From the NCBI RefSeq assembly GCF_014279875.1, contig NZ_CP047952.1, forward strand, positions 1,922,001 to 1,986,000: 64,000 bases of DNA, written 5' to 3'. Positions 18,019 through 44,148 of the stretch are shown in pieces; the first letter of the stretch is position 1; each line of letters starts with the position of its first letter. The notes under the pieces were generated by a model. The model saw only the letters and a program-made list of their open reading frames with translations, was not told where the DNA came from and did not search any database. This DNA is from Synechococcus sp. MEDNS5 (GTDB taxonomy: Bacteria; Cyanobacteriota; Cyanobacteriia; PCC-6307; Cyanobiaceae). Both the position numbers and the translations under genes were made by a program.

Positions 18019-18490
18019 CAAAACCACCACGATCGACATCGGAGATTCGAGTCTGCTCTTCCACCAGCCAACTCGGCTGGACCTGGAGCGCCAGCCCCCG
18101 ATTCCAGGCCACACCGACCCCTAGCAGGAGACAGAGCAACAACGCTCCTGCGAGCAGGAGCAGCGACGTCCATTCCCCTCCGGAGAGGGGGCGTCGCTGA
18201 CCGATCGCGTGGGGCACTGGCAAGGCGGGCTCCATGGCAGGACCAGGGCTGGCCTTCCGCTCCTCCAGTGCCGCGTCGTAAAGACGCCGCAAGCGCGGAT
18301 CGGCCAATTGCTCATAGGCTTCCCTGAGCAGACGGAATTGCCTGGCGGCATCCTGTGCCGGCAAACGGGTCGTGTCCGGATGCACAGCTTTACTGAGCCT
18401 GCGGAAGGCCTGCCGCAGCATTTCTGTATCTGCGCCCTTGGGAACACCAAGACGCTCGTAATGGCTTAGATCCTGAACCGAGGATGGCAT
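17918..18490 (-). CDS. DnaJ-domain membrane protein
   Basis: The first 65 residues form a J-domain (HYERLGVPKGADTEMLRQAF and on) with the HPD motif intact in KAVHPDTTRL, so it should stimulate an Hsp70 ATPase. After a linker, a single membrane helix (SLLLLAGALLLCLLLGVGVAW) lies near residues 110-130, so the J-domain probably faces the cytoplasm from a membrane. The ATG giving MPSSVQDLSHYE was preferred to one eight codons upstream. The last 33 codons run into the DUF3143 gene in another frame and look non-conserved, so the C-terminus may be a true overlap or reflect a frameshift. Confidence 0.75.
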   Translation of the reverse strand: MPSSVQDLSHYERLGVPKGADTEMLRQAFRRLSKAVHPDTTRLPAQDAARQFRLLREAYEQLADPRLRRLYDAALEERKASPGPAMEPALPVPHAIGQRRPLSGGEWTSLLLLAGALLLCLLLGVGVAWNRGLALQVQPSWLVEEQTRISDVDRGGFDGTASSARNAAEPALVAGSRRMAAGFGRWTQRG

Positions 18491-18550
18491 GCGGTGGGCT
18501 GAGTCCCCGGGCACAGCAACACTCTAGAAAGGAGAGAGGGGAAGGCCGTT

Positions 18551-19315
18551 ATGCCTGAGTCAACGCCGTTCGCTGCTCCGGGGCCGGAGCTCTGGTCCAG
18601 GCTGGGCTGGAGGCCTGACTCGGTGCAACGCGAGCAACTGATCACTCTCCAGCAGTTACTGCGGGACTGGAACAGCCGGGTCAACCTCACCAGGCTCATG
18701 GAGGGGGAAGACTTCTGGATCACCCAAGTGTTGGACAGTCTCTGGCCTCTGAAACCCGAACTGGACTCCGCCAACAAACCCCGTCGTTGCATCGACGTCG
18801 GCACTGGCGGTGGATTCCCTGGCCTTGCGGTCGCCATCGCTCTCCCAGGAGCGGAGCTGACCTTGGTGGATTCTGTTGGCCGCAAAACTGCAGCGGTGGC
18901 TGCCATGGCTCGTTCCCTTGGCATGGCAGAACGGGTCAGAGTTCGCACTGAACGGGTGGAACGGACGGGGCAGGACCCCAACTGCAGAGGCCGGTTTGAT
19001 CTGGCGATGGCCCGGGCCGTGGCCTCGGCTCCTGTGGTGGCCGAATATCTGGTTCCGCTGCTGCATGCCGACGGGCAGGCCTTGCTTTATCGAGGGCGTT
19101 GGCAACCGGAGGACCAGAGCGATTTGGATCCTGCTCTTGCCTTGCTGAACGCAAAAATGGTGGCGATTGAACGGTGTGAGCTGCCGTCGGCACGCGGCCC
19201 CCGCACTGTGATCCGGCTGATGCCCGAGAAGGCCACACCGAAGCTCTACCCGCGTGCCGTTGGCATTCCCGGCAAGCAGCCTCTCGGCGCTCAGGCTGAC
19301 GACAACCGCTCCTGA
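18551..19315 (+). CDS. rsmG: 16S rRNA (guanine527-N7)-methyltransferase
   Basis: The 254-residue RsmG (GidB) methylates G527 of 16S rRNA. Signatures are [16 protein letters not shown] near residue 41, the SAM site [19 protein letters not shown] near residue 81, and [16 protein letters not shown] near residue 104. It is divergent from the DnaJ-like gene and overlaps the aldo/keto reductase gene by 25 nt at the 3' ends. Confidence 0.93.
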   Translation: MPESTPFAAPGPELWSRLGWRPDSVQREQLITLQQLLRDWNSRVNLTRLMEGEDFWITQVLDSLWPLKPELDSANKPRRCIDVGTGGGFPGLAVAIALPGAELTLVDSVGRKTAAVAAMARSLGMAERVRVRTERVERTGQDPNCRGRFDLAMARAVASAPVVAEYLVPLLHADGQALLYRGRWQPEDQSDLDPALALLNAKMVAIERCELPSARGPRTVIRLMPEKATPKLYPRAVGIPGKQPLGAQADDNRS

Positions 19316-20493
19316 CGTTCGCCTCCCACCCGCTCACGCAGGTTGCGCAGACGCTCTGGGATGGAGGACCGCCAAGGACTATCGAGCAAGGCCGCATCAA
19401 GGTCTTCCTCACTCACGTCGCGATCAAGCGCGTCAGCATTCGCTCCGGGGAACCAGTGCCCAGCCCTGCCCAAGAGGCCATAACGCGCCCGGGCATAGCC
19501 CTCCAGGCCCCAGGCCTCCACAAGATTATGGAGCCAAAGGAGTACGGGCAGATTGATCTCCCCAGGAGTGGTTTGCCATCCGGGAAGACCCTGCCGCCAA
19601 CTGCGCAACCAGTCGTGTCCCAGGGCCTCCACCTCCGCCTGATGCAAGCGGGCCTCGATGGGACTCACGAGAGCCTGGGCGTCATCCAGTCGACTGACAG
19701 CATCCAGATGCAGGTCCAGATCCTGAGGGCAGGCCGCACCCACACTGAGGGTGTGAACACGCTCATCGCGCAGACAGAACAGATTGTTGAAGACGATGGG
19801 GTGAAGAGGAGCGGTCAGTTCGATCAACCGTTGCGCAGGCGTGTGCAGGTGGCCCCCTTTGTCTGTCGGACTGATGATGAACACGCCCATGTCATGGCGG
19901 TGCGCAGCAGCAATCGCCGGCTCGTTGTCCTGCCGGATGAAATACCAGTGCAGGTTCACGTAATCAAAGGCGTCTGTCTCGATCGCTTCCACGATCACAT
20001 CGGTGTCTCCATGGGTGGAAAAACCGACATGACCGATGCGCCCCGACTGCTGCCAACGCCGCACCACCTCGAGGCAACCTCCTGACCTGATCGTCTGGGC
20101 GAGATGGTCCCGTCTGTTGATGCCATGGATGGAGAGCAGGTCCACACGCTGCACCCCCAACCGCTGCATGCTGAGCTCCAGCTCAGCTTCAAACAGGGCA
20201 GGATCCTGTTGGGGGGGGACTTTGGTTTGAAGAATGCGGCCTGCGTCAGGAGAATCAGGCATGGCCCAGCCCAGCTGCCGCTCTGAGCTTCCGTAATGCC
20301 GTGCCGTTTCGATGTGATGGAAACCAAGGTCGACAGCACGTTCGAGGGTGCACTGCAGCAACTGCTGAGACTGCTCCGTGATCGCTTTCGCATCAAGATC
20401 GCTCCAGCTCTGCTGAAAGCGCATTCCTCCAAGGGAAAGAACCGGCATGGAGAGCTCGGTGCGTCCAAATCGGCGGGTCGGAAGACCTGTCAT
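19291..20493 (-). CDS. Aldo/keto reductase
   Basis: A 400-residue NADPH-dependent oxidoreductase of the aldo/keto reductase superfamily. It opens with [20 protein letters not shown]. The tetrad region reads [11 protein letters not shown] (Glu where Asp is usual, then Tyr), with Lys in LQTKVPP and His in LLSIHGIN. The substrate is unknown. The C-terminal 100 residues form an extra helical part. A single-cluster ferredoxin gene ends 5 nt upstream, so the pair may act together. Confidence 0.85.
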   Translation of the reverse strand: MTGLPTRRFGRTELSMPVLSLGGMRFQQSWSDLDAKAITEQSQQLLQCTLERAVDLGFHHIETARHYGSSERQLGWAMPDSPDAGRILQTKVPPQQDPALFEAELELSMQRLGVQRVDLLSIHGINRRDHLAQTIRSGGCLEVVRRWQQSGRIGHVGFSTHGDTDVIVEAIETDAFDYVNLHWYFIRQDNEPAIAAAHRHDMGVFIISPTDKGGHLHTPAQRLIELTAPLHPIVFNNLFCLRDERVHTLSVGAACPQDLDLHLDAVSRLDDAQALVSPIEARLHQAEVEALGHDWLRSWRQGLPGWQTTPGEINLPVLLWLHNLVEAWGLEGYARARYGLLGRAGHWFPGANADALDRDVSEEDLDAALLDSPWRSSIPERLRNLRERVGGERQERLSSA

Positions 20494-20498
20494 ACGCC

Positions 20499-20897
20499 TC
20501 AGTCCCTTTGGGTGCCGCGGGGCAGCTGCCGCCGCGGTCTGGCCGGTGACGGCAATCCGAGGGGGAGCAGCTCCTGGGCATCAAGCTGCCGTCTCAGTGC
20601 AGGCAACTCGTCGAATTGAACCCAGTGAATGCAGTCCACAGGACAGGTTTCGATCGCTTCCTGAATCCGTTCACTGCTGTCACCATCCTGGCGAATAGCG
20701 CGTGATCGTCCGAGATTGGGTTCGATCGCGAAAGTATTGGTGGCCACGTGAGCGCAGTAGCGACAGCCAATACACACAGCCTCGTCAACCCAGACAGCCC
20801 GTTCGCGCAGCTCCCCACCCAGGACAGGTTCAAACCCTGAAACAGAGGGATTTTCAAGAGAGGAGGCGGAATATGCCGCTGCTGCAGGATCCTTCAC
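20499..20897 (-). CDS. 4Fe-4S ferredoxin
   Basis: A 132-residue protein with one cluster motif: Cys42, Cys45 and Cys48 in CIGCRYCAHVATNTF, and Cys85 in CPVDCIHWV. The second cluster of bacterial 2[4Fe-4S] ferredoxins is missing. N- and C-terminal extensions are polar and probably flexible. The start is GTG at 20897. It lies between the Ycf35 gene and the aldo/keto reductase. A ferredoxin next to Ycf35 and DUF2997 is a recurrent cyanobacterial arrangement as I recall, which suggests a shared electron-transfer function. Confidence 0.85.
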   Translation of the reverse strand: MKDPAAAAYSASSLENPSVSGFEPVLGGELRERAVWVDEAVCIGCRYCAHVATNTFAIEPNLGRSRAIRQDGDSSERIQEAIETCPVDCIHWVQFDELPALRRQLDAQELLPLGLPSPARPRRQLPRGTQRD

Positions 20898-20913
20898 GCT
20901 GGGAATGCCTTAA

Positions 20914-21306
20914 TCAGGCGTCCCAACGGGTCACCACCAATTCAATCGAACCATCCTGACCAGTGGTCTGGTGCGCTAGGTCAAAACCCTCCTGACGACT
21001 GGCTTCGAGCACGGCGCGGAGTGCATAGCGTTGAGTGAGCTGGGACAGGAAACGCTCCACAGGGACTGACTGACGCCAAAGATCGAGATCGGTCACGAAC
21101 TCGTAGGCACCGCTGTCTGCATTCCAGCGGAAGCCGAAATCAGCACCACCCTCGATGGCAACAGTCAGCTCCGCATCCACGGTCTGACCGCGGTAACCCC
21201 GCACGGCCTGCGTGCCTGCATCGGGGGCATAACCAAGGTCTTCGAGAGCTCCACGGAGTGGCTCGAGCTGGCGAAGTTCAGTCTTAACAGTGCTGAAGTG
21301 AGACAT
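20914..21306 (-). CDS. ycf35: Ycf35 / DUF1257 protein
   Basis: A 130-residue protein starting MSHFSTVKTEL with AVRGYRGQTVDAELTV and the C-terminal LELVVTRW-like SIELVVTRWDA, matching Ycf35 (DUF1257), a protein of unknown function conserved in cyanobacteria and some plastids. The stop of the upstream DUF2997 gene overlaps its start by 1 nt, and the ferredoxin gene follows 16 nt later, so the set is probably one transcript. Confidence 0.85.
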   Translation of the reverse strand: MSHFSTVKTELRQLEPLRGALEDLGYAPDAGTQAVRGYRGQTVDAELTVAIEGGADFGFRWNADSGAYEFVTDLDLWRQSVPVERFLSQLTQRYALRAVLEASRQEGFDLAHQTTGQDGSIELVVTRWDA

Positions 21307-21509
21307 CAGGAGGGCTCGACGGACTGGGTCTGGTGAAGGTCTTGGGCGGTGGCAAACGCCTCGGATGTGGACTCGCGGCGTTCAACGGTGCCAAGTGCCG
21401 CTTCTAGGCGATCCGTGAGCTGCAGGCAGCCGTCACCGGCGATCCCCTCAACCGTTTCCTCGACGCGACCGTCGGGACGGATTCGGAATCGCACTGTGCG
21501 CTGAGGCAT
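21306..21509 (-). CDS. DUF2997 family protein
   Basis: A 67-residue protein starting MPQRTVRFRIRPDGRVEETVEG, the typical opening of DUF2997, whose members sit next to Ycf35 in cyanobacteria. The beta-rich N-terminal half is followed by GDGCLQLTDRLEAALG. No cofactor motif except a lone Cys. First gene of the DUF2997-ycf35-ferredoxin-AKR set. Confidence 0.8.
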   Translation of the reverse strand: MPQRTVRFRIRPDGRVEETVEGIAGDGCLQLTDRLEAALGTVERRESTSEAFATAQDLHQTQSVEPS

Positions 21510-21579
21510 GCATCACCACAGAGTTGGACAAATGTTAGAGGCGATAGACCTTGCCTGGAGAGCCTCGTAACCGATCCGC

Positions 21580-22353
21580 TCAGAGCAGCAGTCCCTCATC
21601 AAGAAGAGTTTTCAACCGGTCCACAAGCTCGGGATCATCAAGCTGCTCAAGAGCGGTGCGAGCTTCATCGCGAACGGTCGCCTCACGATCCTTGAGCAGT
21701 GCGCTGACAAACGCCTCCACCACCTGATCCTGGCGAGGTTTCACCAGATGTTCATGCAAGCGGGCCAGGGCCCAGATGCAGTTGCTGCGTACAACGGGCT
21801 CACTGTCGATCTGGAGGCTGACAAGCAACTGCCCTGCGGCCAGATCGGACTTCGCTGCGGAGGTACTGCCAGCCTCGGCGAGGGATACAGAGGCCCAAAG
21901 ACGCACCGATGCCACGTCGGTTTGCAGGGCGCGAATCAAGGGATTGAGAACTGGAGCGTCCGAGTAGTTACCGAGACTCCAGGCTGTGGCCTTGCGGACA
22001 TAGGCGTTGCTGTCGAGCTGAAGCAGCCCAAGCAGGGGCTGAACGGCCTGGGTTGAGGGATTGCGCCCCAGGGCGTACACCGCACTCATCCGCACCACGG
22101 GGCAGGAATTGTCCAGAAGCGGCAACAGAAGTGGAACAGCACGGGGATCCCGATGCTCACAGAACACACGCAAACCCTGCAGGTACTGGTCATGGCCCTG
22201 ATTCAGCCATTCCAGTCCTTCATCACAGGCTCTGGCTGCCTGAAGAGCATCATGCTCCGGGTCATCGGGAGCGATCTCATCGAGGGGATCCCCCAGCAGC
22301 TCAGCAGCCAGCTCACTGGCCAGCACATCAGGATCAATGGCCAGATCAGCCAT
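21580..22353 (-). CDS. HEAT-repeat protein (IaiH / phycobilin-lyase-like)
   Basis: A 257-residue all-helical protein with at least four HEAT/PBS-lyase repeats, for example DPRAVPLLLPLLDNSCPVV, AVQPLLGLLQLDSNAYV and PVLNPLIRALQTDVASV. The family includes bilin lyases (CpcE/F, PecE/F) and the cyanobacterial Fe-S scaffold partner IaiH. The acidic N-terminus and full-length repeats fit the IaiH-like branch better, but this is inference. The start at ATG 22353 is supported by an AAAGGA ribosome binding site 8 nt upstream; a longer frame from 22389 is less likely. Confidence 0.75.
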   Translation of the reverse strand: MADLAIDPDVLASELAAELLGDPLDEIAPDDPEHDALQAARACDEGLEWLNQGHDQYLQGLRVFCEHRDPRAVPLLLPLLDNSCPVVRMSAVYALGRNPSTQAVQPLLGLLQLDSNAYVRKATAWSLGNYSDAPVLNPLIRALQTDVASVRLWASVSLAEAGSTSAAKSDLAAGQLLVSLQIDSEPVVRSNCIWALARLHEHLVKPRQDQVVEAFVSALLKDREATVRDEARTALEQLDDPELVDRLKTLLDEGLLL

Positions 22354-22404
22354 TGCATCATTCCTTTTGGAGCTGAATGCGTCACCCATGCGCTGATCGT
22401 AATC

Positions 22405-22578
22405 TCAGCTGATCGGTGCGGGAGCCAGCATGTCCCCAGGAAGCCAGATGCGTGCACTGACGGCCACCAGGGCCAGAGCAAACAGCGCCACGATCAGGAT
22501 GGGCAGCAAGGTGGAACGGAAGAACGCCACGACATCGAAGAGTTCGGCCCATTGTGACTGCAAGAGCGACTGAACCAC
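22405..22578 (-). CDS. Small single-pass membrane protein (57 aa)
   Basis: GTG at 22578, 2 nt after the symporter stop. The product has a soluble lead of about 20 residues (VVQSLLQSQWAELFDVVAFF) and one membrane helix (LLPILIVALFALALVAVSARI), and ends in LPGDMLAPAPIS. No named family recognised. The close spacing suggests co-translation with the symporter, perhaps as an accessory subunit; this is inference. Confidence 0.6.
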   Translation of the reverse strand: MVQSLLQSQWAELFDVVAFFRSTLLPILIVALFALALVAVSARIWLPGDMLAPAPIS

Positions 22579-22580
22579 GC

Positions 22581-24344
22581 TCAGACCAAGGTGACGGCAC
22601 GCCCCGTTCTGCGCAGCATGAGGAAACTGACTCCAGCGACGATCAGTCCCATCCAACCCAACAGCTGCTGGTGCAGCAGGAATGCCCCCGAACCCAGCAA
22701 AGCCCCGAACAGGATGCCGGAACTGAACAGAAAACGGGCCATCAGAGTCGATAGCGATTCATCGGCCTGAACATCCCAGCGGCGACGCCACCGATCCCAG
22801 CCAGGCCCAGGCGGGCGAACCGTTTGCACGAAGCGTTCGAGCACCTCAGGGGTTTCCGGTGGTGTCAGCAGCATCACCGTCAGCCAGACCAACGCTGTCA
22901 GCCCAGTCGTGACCATTAAACGCTGGCCGTAATCAGTGATCTGCAGAAGGGGAACGACAGACGTCGCCAGACCCACCACAAAGCCGCAGAGCATGGCGGC
23001 GAGTTCAGCGGCGGCATTGATCCGCCACCAGAACCAACGCAGCACCAGCACCACGCCTGGGCCCGTACCGATGGCGATCACCAAACGGAAGACAGTACCG
23101 ATGCTGTCGCTGATCAGGGCCGTGATCACGCCCAGCACGAGCAAGATCACGCTCATCAGCTGACCCACCAGCAGGAGCTCCCGCTGGGAAGCGTCCGGGC
23201 GCAAGAAACGCTGATAGAGATCATGCGTCAGGTAACTGGCACCCCAGTTCACAGAGGTGCTCACCGTGCTCATGAAAGCTGCCACCAGGGACACCACAAC
23301 GAGACCGAGTACTACAGGCGGAAGAAATTGAACAGCCAAAGCCGGGTAGCTGAGCTCCCAATCCGCCTGATCGGGGAGGAGCACCAGCGCCGCCAAGGCA
23401 ACAAGCACCCAGAGCCAGCTGCGCACGAGATAGTTCACCACCAGAAACACCCAGCCGGCGAGGCGTGCTTCCTGCTCATTGCGGGTGGCCAGCATGCGTT
23501 GGATGAACTCACCGCCGCCGTCACTCCTGCGGAAACTCCACCACTGCACGGTCAGATAGGCCAGAAAGGTGGACACGCTGATCCCAGCGCCACCGATCCA
23601 GTTGAACCCGTTGTCGTCCCAACGCCAGGGAACGATGGAGAGCACTTCAGGCCGGCCTAAAGCCTCCAGTTGCTCCAGGAGAGGCCCCATGCCTCCTGCT
23701 GCATGCACCGCAGCCCAGGCAACGGCCGCAGCACCGAGCAAGGCCAGGATTAACTGAATGAAATCGGTAATCACCACAGCCCAGAGTCCCCCGGCCACGG
23801 TGTAGGCCAGCACCAGCGCGGCCACGATGATCAACAGAAGGAGCGTGTCGGAAAGACCACCGGCAGCGGGGATGGGCTGGTTGGACACAATCCCCAGAGC
23901 ACCGACCACCTTGCGCATGGCCAGGAACGCATAGCCGATGCCGATGCAATTCACGGGGAGTGCCAGCAGAAAGGCCTTGATTCCCCGCAACCAGGCAGCA
24001 GCAGCGCCTCCATAGCGCAGTTCAGTGAAGGCCGCATCGGTGAGAACACCGCTGCGGCGCCAAAGAGGCGCAAACACCACCGCCATGGCCACATGCGCGA
24101 GTCCGAATCCCCACCACTCCCAGTTGGCCGCCAGTCCCCTGGTCCCGACGATTCCTGCCACATAGAGCGGGGTGTCAATGGAGAAGGTGGTCGCGGCCAT
24201 GGAGGCGCCCGCCAGCCAGCCGCTGAGCCGACGACCAGCCACGAAATAATCGTCTTCGCCGCGGTTCCTCCGTGCCAACCAGAGCCCCAGAACCAGCGTG
24301 CTGGCCAGATAGGCGATCAGGATCCACCAATCGATGCGGGCCAT
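22581..24344 (-). CDS. Sodium:solute symporter family protein
   Basis: A 587-residue protein with about 13-14 membrane helices, of the SSS (SLC5) family. The N-terminus MARIDWWILIAYLASTLVLG, then RRNRGEDDYFVAGRRLSGWLAG and SMAATTFSIDTPLYVAGI, are characteristic. Such proteins take up sugars, amino acids or organic acids with Na+; the substrate cannot be told here. It is longer than bacterial PutP-type members (about 500 aa), with two extra C-terminal helices. A 57-residue membrane protein follows after 2 nt. Confidence 0.85.
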   Translation of the reverse strand: MARIDWWILIAYLASTLVLGLWLARRNRGEDDYFVAGRRLSGWLAGASMAATTFSIDTPLYVAGIVGTRGLAANWEWWGFGLAHVAMAVVFAPLWRRSGVLTDAAFTELRYGGAAAAWLRGIKAFLLALPVNCIGIGYAFLAMRKVVGALGIVSNQPIPAAGGLSDTLLLLIIVAALVLAYTVAGGLWAVVITDFIQLILALLGAAAVAWAAVHAAGGMGPLLEQLEALGRPEVLSIVPWRWDDNGFNWIGGAGISVSTFLAYLTVQWWSFRRSDGGGEFIQRMLATRNEQEARLAGWVFLVVNYLVRSWLWVLVALAALVLLPDQADWELSYPALAVQFLPPVVLGLVVVSLVAAFMSTVSTSVNWGASYLTHDLYQRFLRPDASQRELLLVGQLMSVILLVLGVITALISDSIGTVFRLVIAIGTGPGVVLVLRWFWWRINAAAELAAMLCGFVVGLATSVVPLLQITDYGQRLMVTTGLTALVWLTVMLLTPPETPEVLERFVQTVRPPGPGWDRWRRRWDVQADESLSTLMARFLFSSGILFGALLGSGAFLLHQQLLGWMGLIVAGVSFLMLRRTGRAVTLV

Positions 24345-24375
24345 GGGGACGGACGGGTGATCCGCTGAGTCTCCC

Positions 24376-31705
<7,330 letters not shown>

Positions 31706-31753
31706 TGACGGTTAAGGGAGAAGAAGCGTTGTGTCAGATCGTTCGTCAGTCCG

Positions 31754-35047
<3,294 letters not shown>

Positions 35048-35320
35048 GCGGAGACCTGCAGTATCAGAAGGTGGACGTAGTAAGGGCCTGAAGGGAAGAA
35101 CTGAACGAACCGCTGAGAACCTTCAACCAAGACGGCAAGGTCGATCCCCGAAGGAGAACAACCACCGCGACACTGGTTTCAGAACACTCGGGTCAGAACA
35201 GCTGACGTCGTCAATGCACCGATTGGTAATGGACGCTTCGGAAGCCAGAGAACAGTGAACTGCATCTGACCAGGCCAATAAAACATCTTACACTTTCAAC
35301 GTAACGATTCCGCTTGAGAG
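35048..35320 (-). other. rpoB upstream region and leader
   Basis: 273 bases between tatD and rpoB, both on the minus strand, with no convincing gene. An AT-rich stretch (about 35277-35310) at the far end from rpoB looks like the best place for the operon promoter and would give a leader of more than 200 nt. No terminator was recognised after tatD. Confidence 0.35.
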
Positions 35321-36106
35321 TCAGGGAAGCCTGAACAATGTCCTCGCATTGGCCGTGCTGGTCTCGGCCACTTGTTCAAGGGATTGCTCTCTGAGCTCTG
35401 CGACGCGGGAGGCCACTGCCGCAACGAAGGCTGGTTCGTTGCGCTTTCCCCGACGAGGGACCGGCGCGAGGAAGGGGCAATCCGTCTCTACAAGAAACCG
35501 ATCCTGGGGCACCTGCCTGGCGCAATCGTGCGTGGGAACGGCCTTCGGAAAGGTGACCGTGCCGCTGAAGCTGATGTAGAAGCCGAGATCCAGGAACTGA
35601 TGCATTTCCTCCGGAGTGCCGCCCCAGCAGTGCATCACTCCAGCAGGACAGCACCCCCTGGCCTGACGTGCACGCAACTCCTCCAACATGGGTTCTGCCG
35701 CATCGCGGCAATGCACGATCACCGGCAAGTTGAGCTCAACCGCCAGATCGAGCTGGGGGCGGAGGATGGCCAACTGCTCAGGAAGGTTCTTGTCACGAAA
35801 AAGATCAAGACCAAGTTCACCGATGGCCACCACCCGATCATCGGCGCAGGCAGCATCCCGCAAAACTGCCTGCGTATCTTCAGCCCAGTGCTCCGTATCA
35901 AGCGGATGGACACCCACCGAGTACCGCATCTCCGGGAACCGATCCGCAAGAGCGCGAATCGCTGGAATCTCCGAAGGCTCAACACAAGCATGCAACAACG
36001 ACGTTACGCCTGCGTCACGCCAACGTGCCGCAACAGCCTCCAGGTCTTCGTCAAAATTTCTGAAGACGATGTGACAGTGACTGTCGATCAGGGATGGAAT
36101 CGCCAT
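35321..36106 (-). CDS. tatD: TatD family metal-dependent hydrolase (DNase)
   Basis: A 261-residue TIM-barrel hydrolase of the TatD family, nucleases that use two metals. The metal-binding start LIDSHCHIVF, IGELGLDLF (catalytic Glu), VIVHCRDA, MHCWGG and VETDCPFLAPVPRRGK are all present. It lies between rpsT and rpoB on the same strand. The physiological substrate is not known for cyanobacterial members. Confidence 0.9.
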   Translation of the reverse strand: MAIPSLIDSHCHIVFRNFDEDLEAVAARWRDAGVTSLLHACVEPSEIPAIRALADRFPEMRYSVGVHPLDTEHWAEDTQAVLRDAACADDRVVAIGELGLDLFRDKNLPEQLAILRPQLDLAVELNLPVIVHCRDAAEPMLEELRARQARGCCPAGVMHCWGGTPEEMHQFLDLGFYISFSGTVTFPKAVPTHDCARQVPQDRFLVETDCPFLAPVPRRGKRNEPAFVAAVASRVAELREQSLEQVAETSTANARTLFRLP

Positions 36107-36149
36107 ATCGGGTTCTGAAACGCGCCTTCAGAACCCATTCTGCCGAAAG

Positions 36150-36164
36150 CCGGAACTTTTCCGG
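36150..36164 (-). terminator. Hairpin downstream of rpsT
   Basis: CCGGAA, a 3-nt loop and TTCCGG lie just after the rpsT stop, followed on the minus strand by a short CTTTC run. It could be a weak terminator or an attenuator between rpsT and tatD; the T-run is poor. Confidence 0.4.
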
Positions 36165-36167
36165 AAT

Positions 36168-37910
<1,743 letters not shown>

Positions 37911-37912
37911 AC

Positions 37913-38629
37913 TCAGCTGGCCCTCTCGAGGCTGCGTGCGCTGGCAACACCATCGTCAACCTGACCAACGAGCACCTCGTCGGCCAGGTTGACGAACAAA
38001 CCGTTCTCGAGGACGCCGGGAATATTGTTGATCTCTTTCTCGAGAGAGGCGGGATCAGCAATGCCCCCTTCAAATCGCACATCCAGAACCAGGTTGCCCT
38101 GATCGGTTACCACCGGACCAGCCTTGCGTGTCGCCATGCGCAGTTCGGCTTCGCCACCCATGGCTTTCAGTTGCTGGCTGATCTGAACCCAGGCTCCTGG
38201 CAGGACCTCCACAGGAAGCAAAAATCCGAGATTCAGACGCTCCACAAGCTTGGTGGAATCGACCACCACGATGAAACGGTCGGCACGGGCAGCAACAAGC
38301 TTTTCTTGCACGTGGCAAGCACCACCCCCCTTGATCAATTGGAACGCTGGATCCACTTCATCAGCACCGTCGATCGCCAGATCAATCCGGTCCACTGCGT
38401 TGAGGCTGCGAAGAGGAATGCCCAGTTCTGCAGCAAGAACCTCGCCCTGGAAGGACGTGGTCACTCCCACGATGTTTCTCAGCTGACCGGTGGCAAGGCG
38501 TTCCCCCAAACCCTTGATCATTAGAGCCGCCGTGGAGCCAGACCCCAGACCCACCACCATGCCGTCGCGGAACTGCTTCACAGCCGCATCAGCAACGGCC
38601 TGCTTCATCTGATTCTGAAGTTCCGACAT
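37913..38629 (-). CDS. rpiA: Ribose-5-phosphate isomerase A
   Basis: Interconverts ribose-5-phosphate and ribulose-5-phosphate in the Calvin cycle and pentose phosphate pathway. The 238-residue protein has the phosphate-binding [15 protein letters not shown] near residue 28, [11 protein letters not shown] near residue 85 with the active-site Asp residues, and [15 protein letters not shown] near residue 98. It lies 36-37 nt after the HhoA-type protease on the same strand. Confidence 0.95.
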   Translation of the reverse strand: MSELQNQMKQAVADAAVKQFRDGMVVGLGSGSTAALMIKGLGERLATGQLRNIVGVTTSFQGEVLAAELGIPLRSLNAVDRIDLAIDGADEVDPAFQLIKGGGACHVQEKLVAARADRFIVVVDSTKLVERLNLGFLLPVEVLPGAWVQISQQLKAMGGEAELRMATRKAGPVVTDQGNLVLDVRFEGGIADPASLEKEINNIPGVLENGLFVNLADEVLVGQVDDGVASARSLERAS

Positions 38630-38665
38630 GGTCCGGTAGCGTTCGGCGAGACCGTAGCAAGGGTT

Positions 38666-43860
<5,195 letters not shown>

Positions 43861-43902
43861 GGAGCAATTCGAGACATCTCTAGATTCTGATCAAAAGAGC
43901 AC

Positions 43903-43940
43903 CTTCATGAACACCCTTCATCTGAAGGGTGTTCATGAAG
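43903..43940. promoter_or_regulatory. 38-bp near-perfect palindrome upstream of the chitinase-like gene
   Basis: Two perfect 18-nt arms (the left arm is CTTCATGAACACCCTTCA) with a 2-nt centre, starting 43 nt upstream of the ATG at 43860 on its sense strand. As RNA it would be a very stable hairpin; as DNA it could bind a dimeric regulator. No T-run follows on the minus strand, so a terminator is unlikely. Confidence 0.75.
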
Positions 43941-44080
43941 ATTCAGACAAACTCATTAACACTTCAGGCACACCTCAGGGGTTTTTCAGACGATCACAAC
44001 TGAAGTACGACTTATCCTTTGCGATCTGGAATAATCCTCTGAATAGCTGACGGTTCGGAACTAGAAAGCCACACCCGAAA

Positions 44081-44113
44081 ATAAAAACCATCTCCCCCAA
44101 CGAGAAGATGGTT
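44081..44113 (-). terminator. Rho-independent terminator
   Basis: On the minus strand AACCATCT, a 12-nt loop and AGATGGTT are followed by TTTTTATTTT. It lies about 36 nt after the stop of the 604-residue gene and separates it from the chitinase-like gene. Confidence 0.75.
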
Positions 44114-44148
44114 GATTCTTTTAAACCCTGGCGCTGGGAACAACAGCC

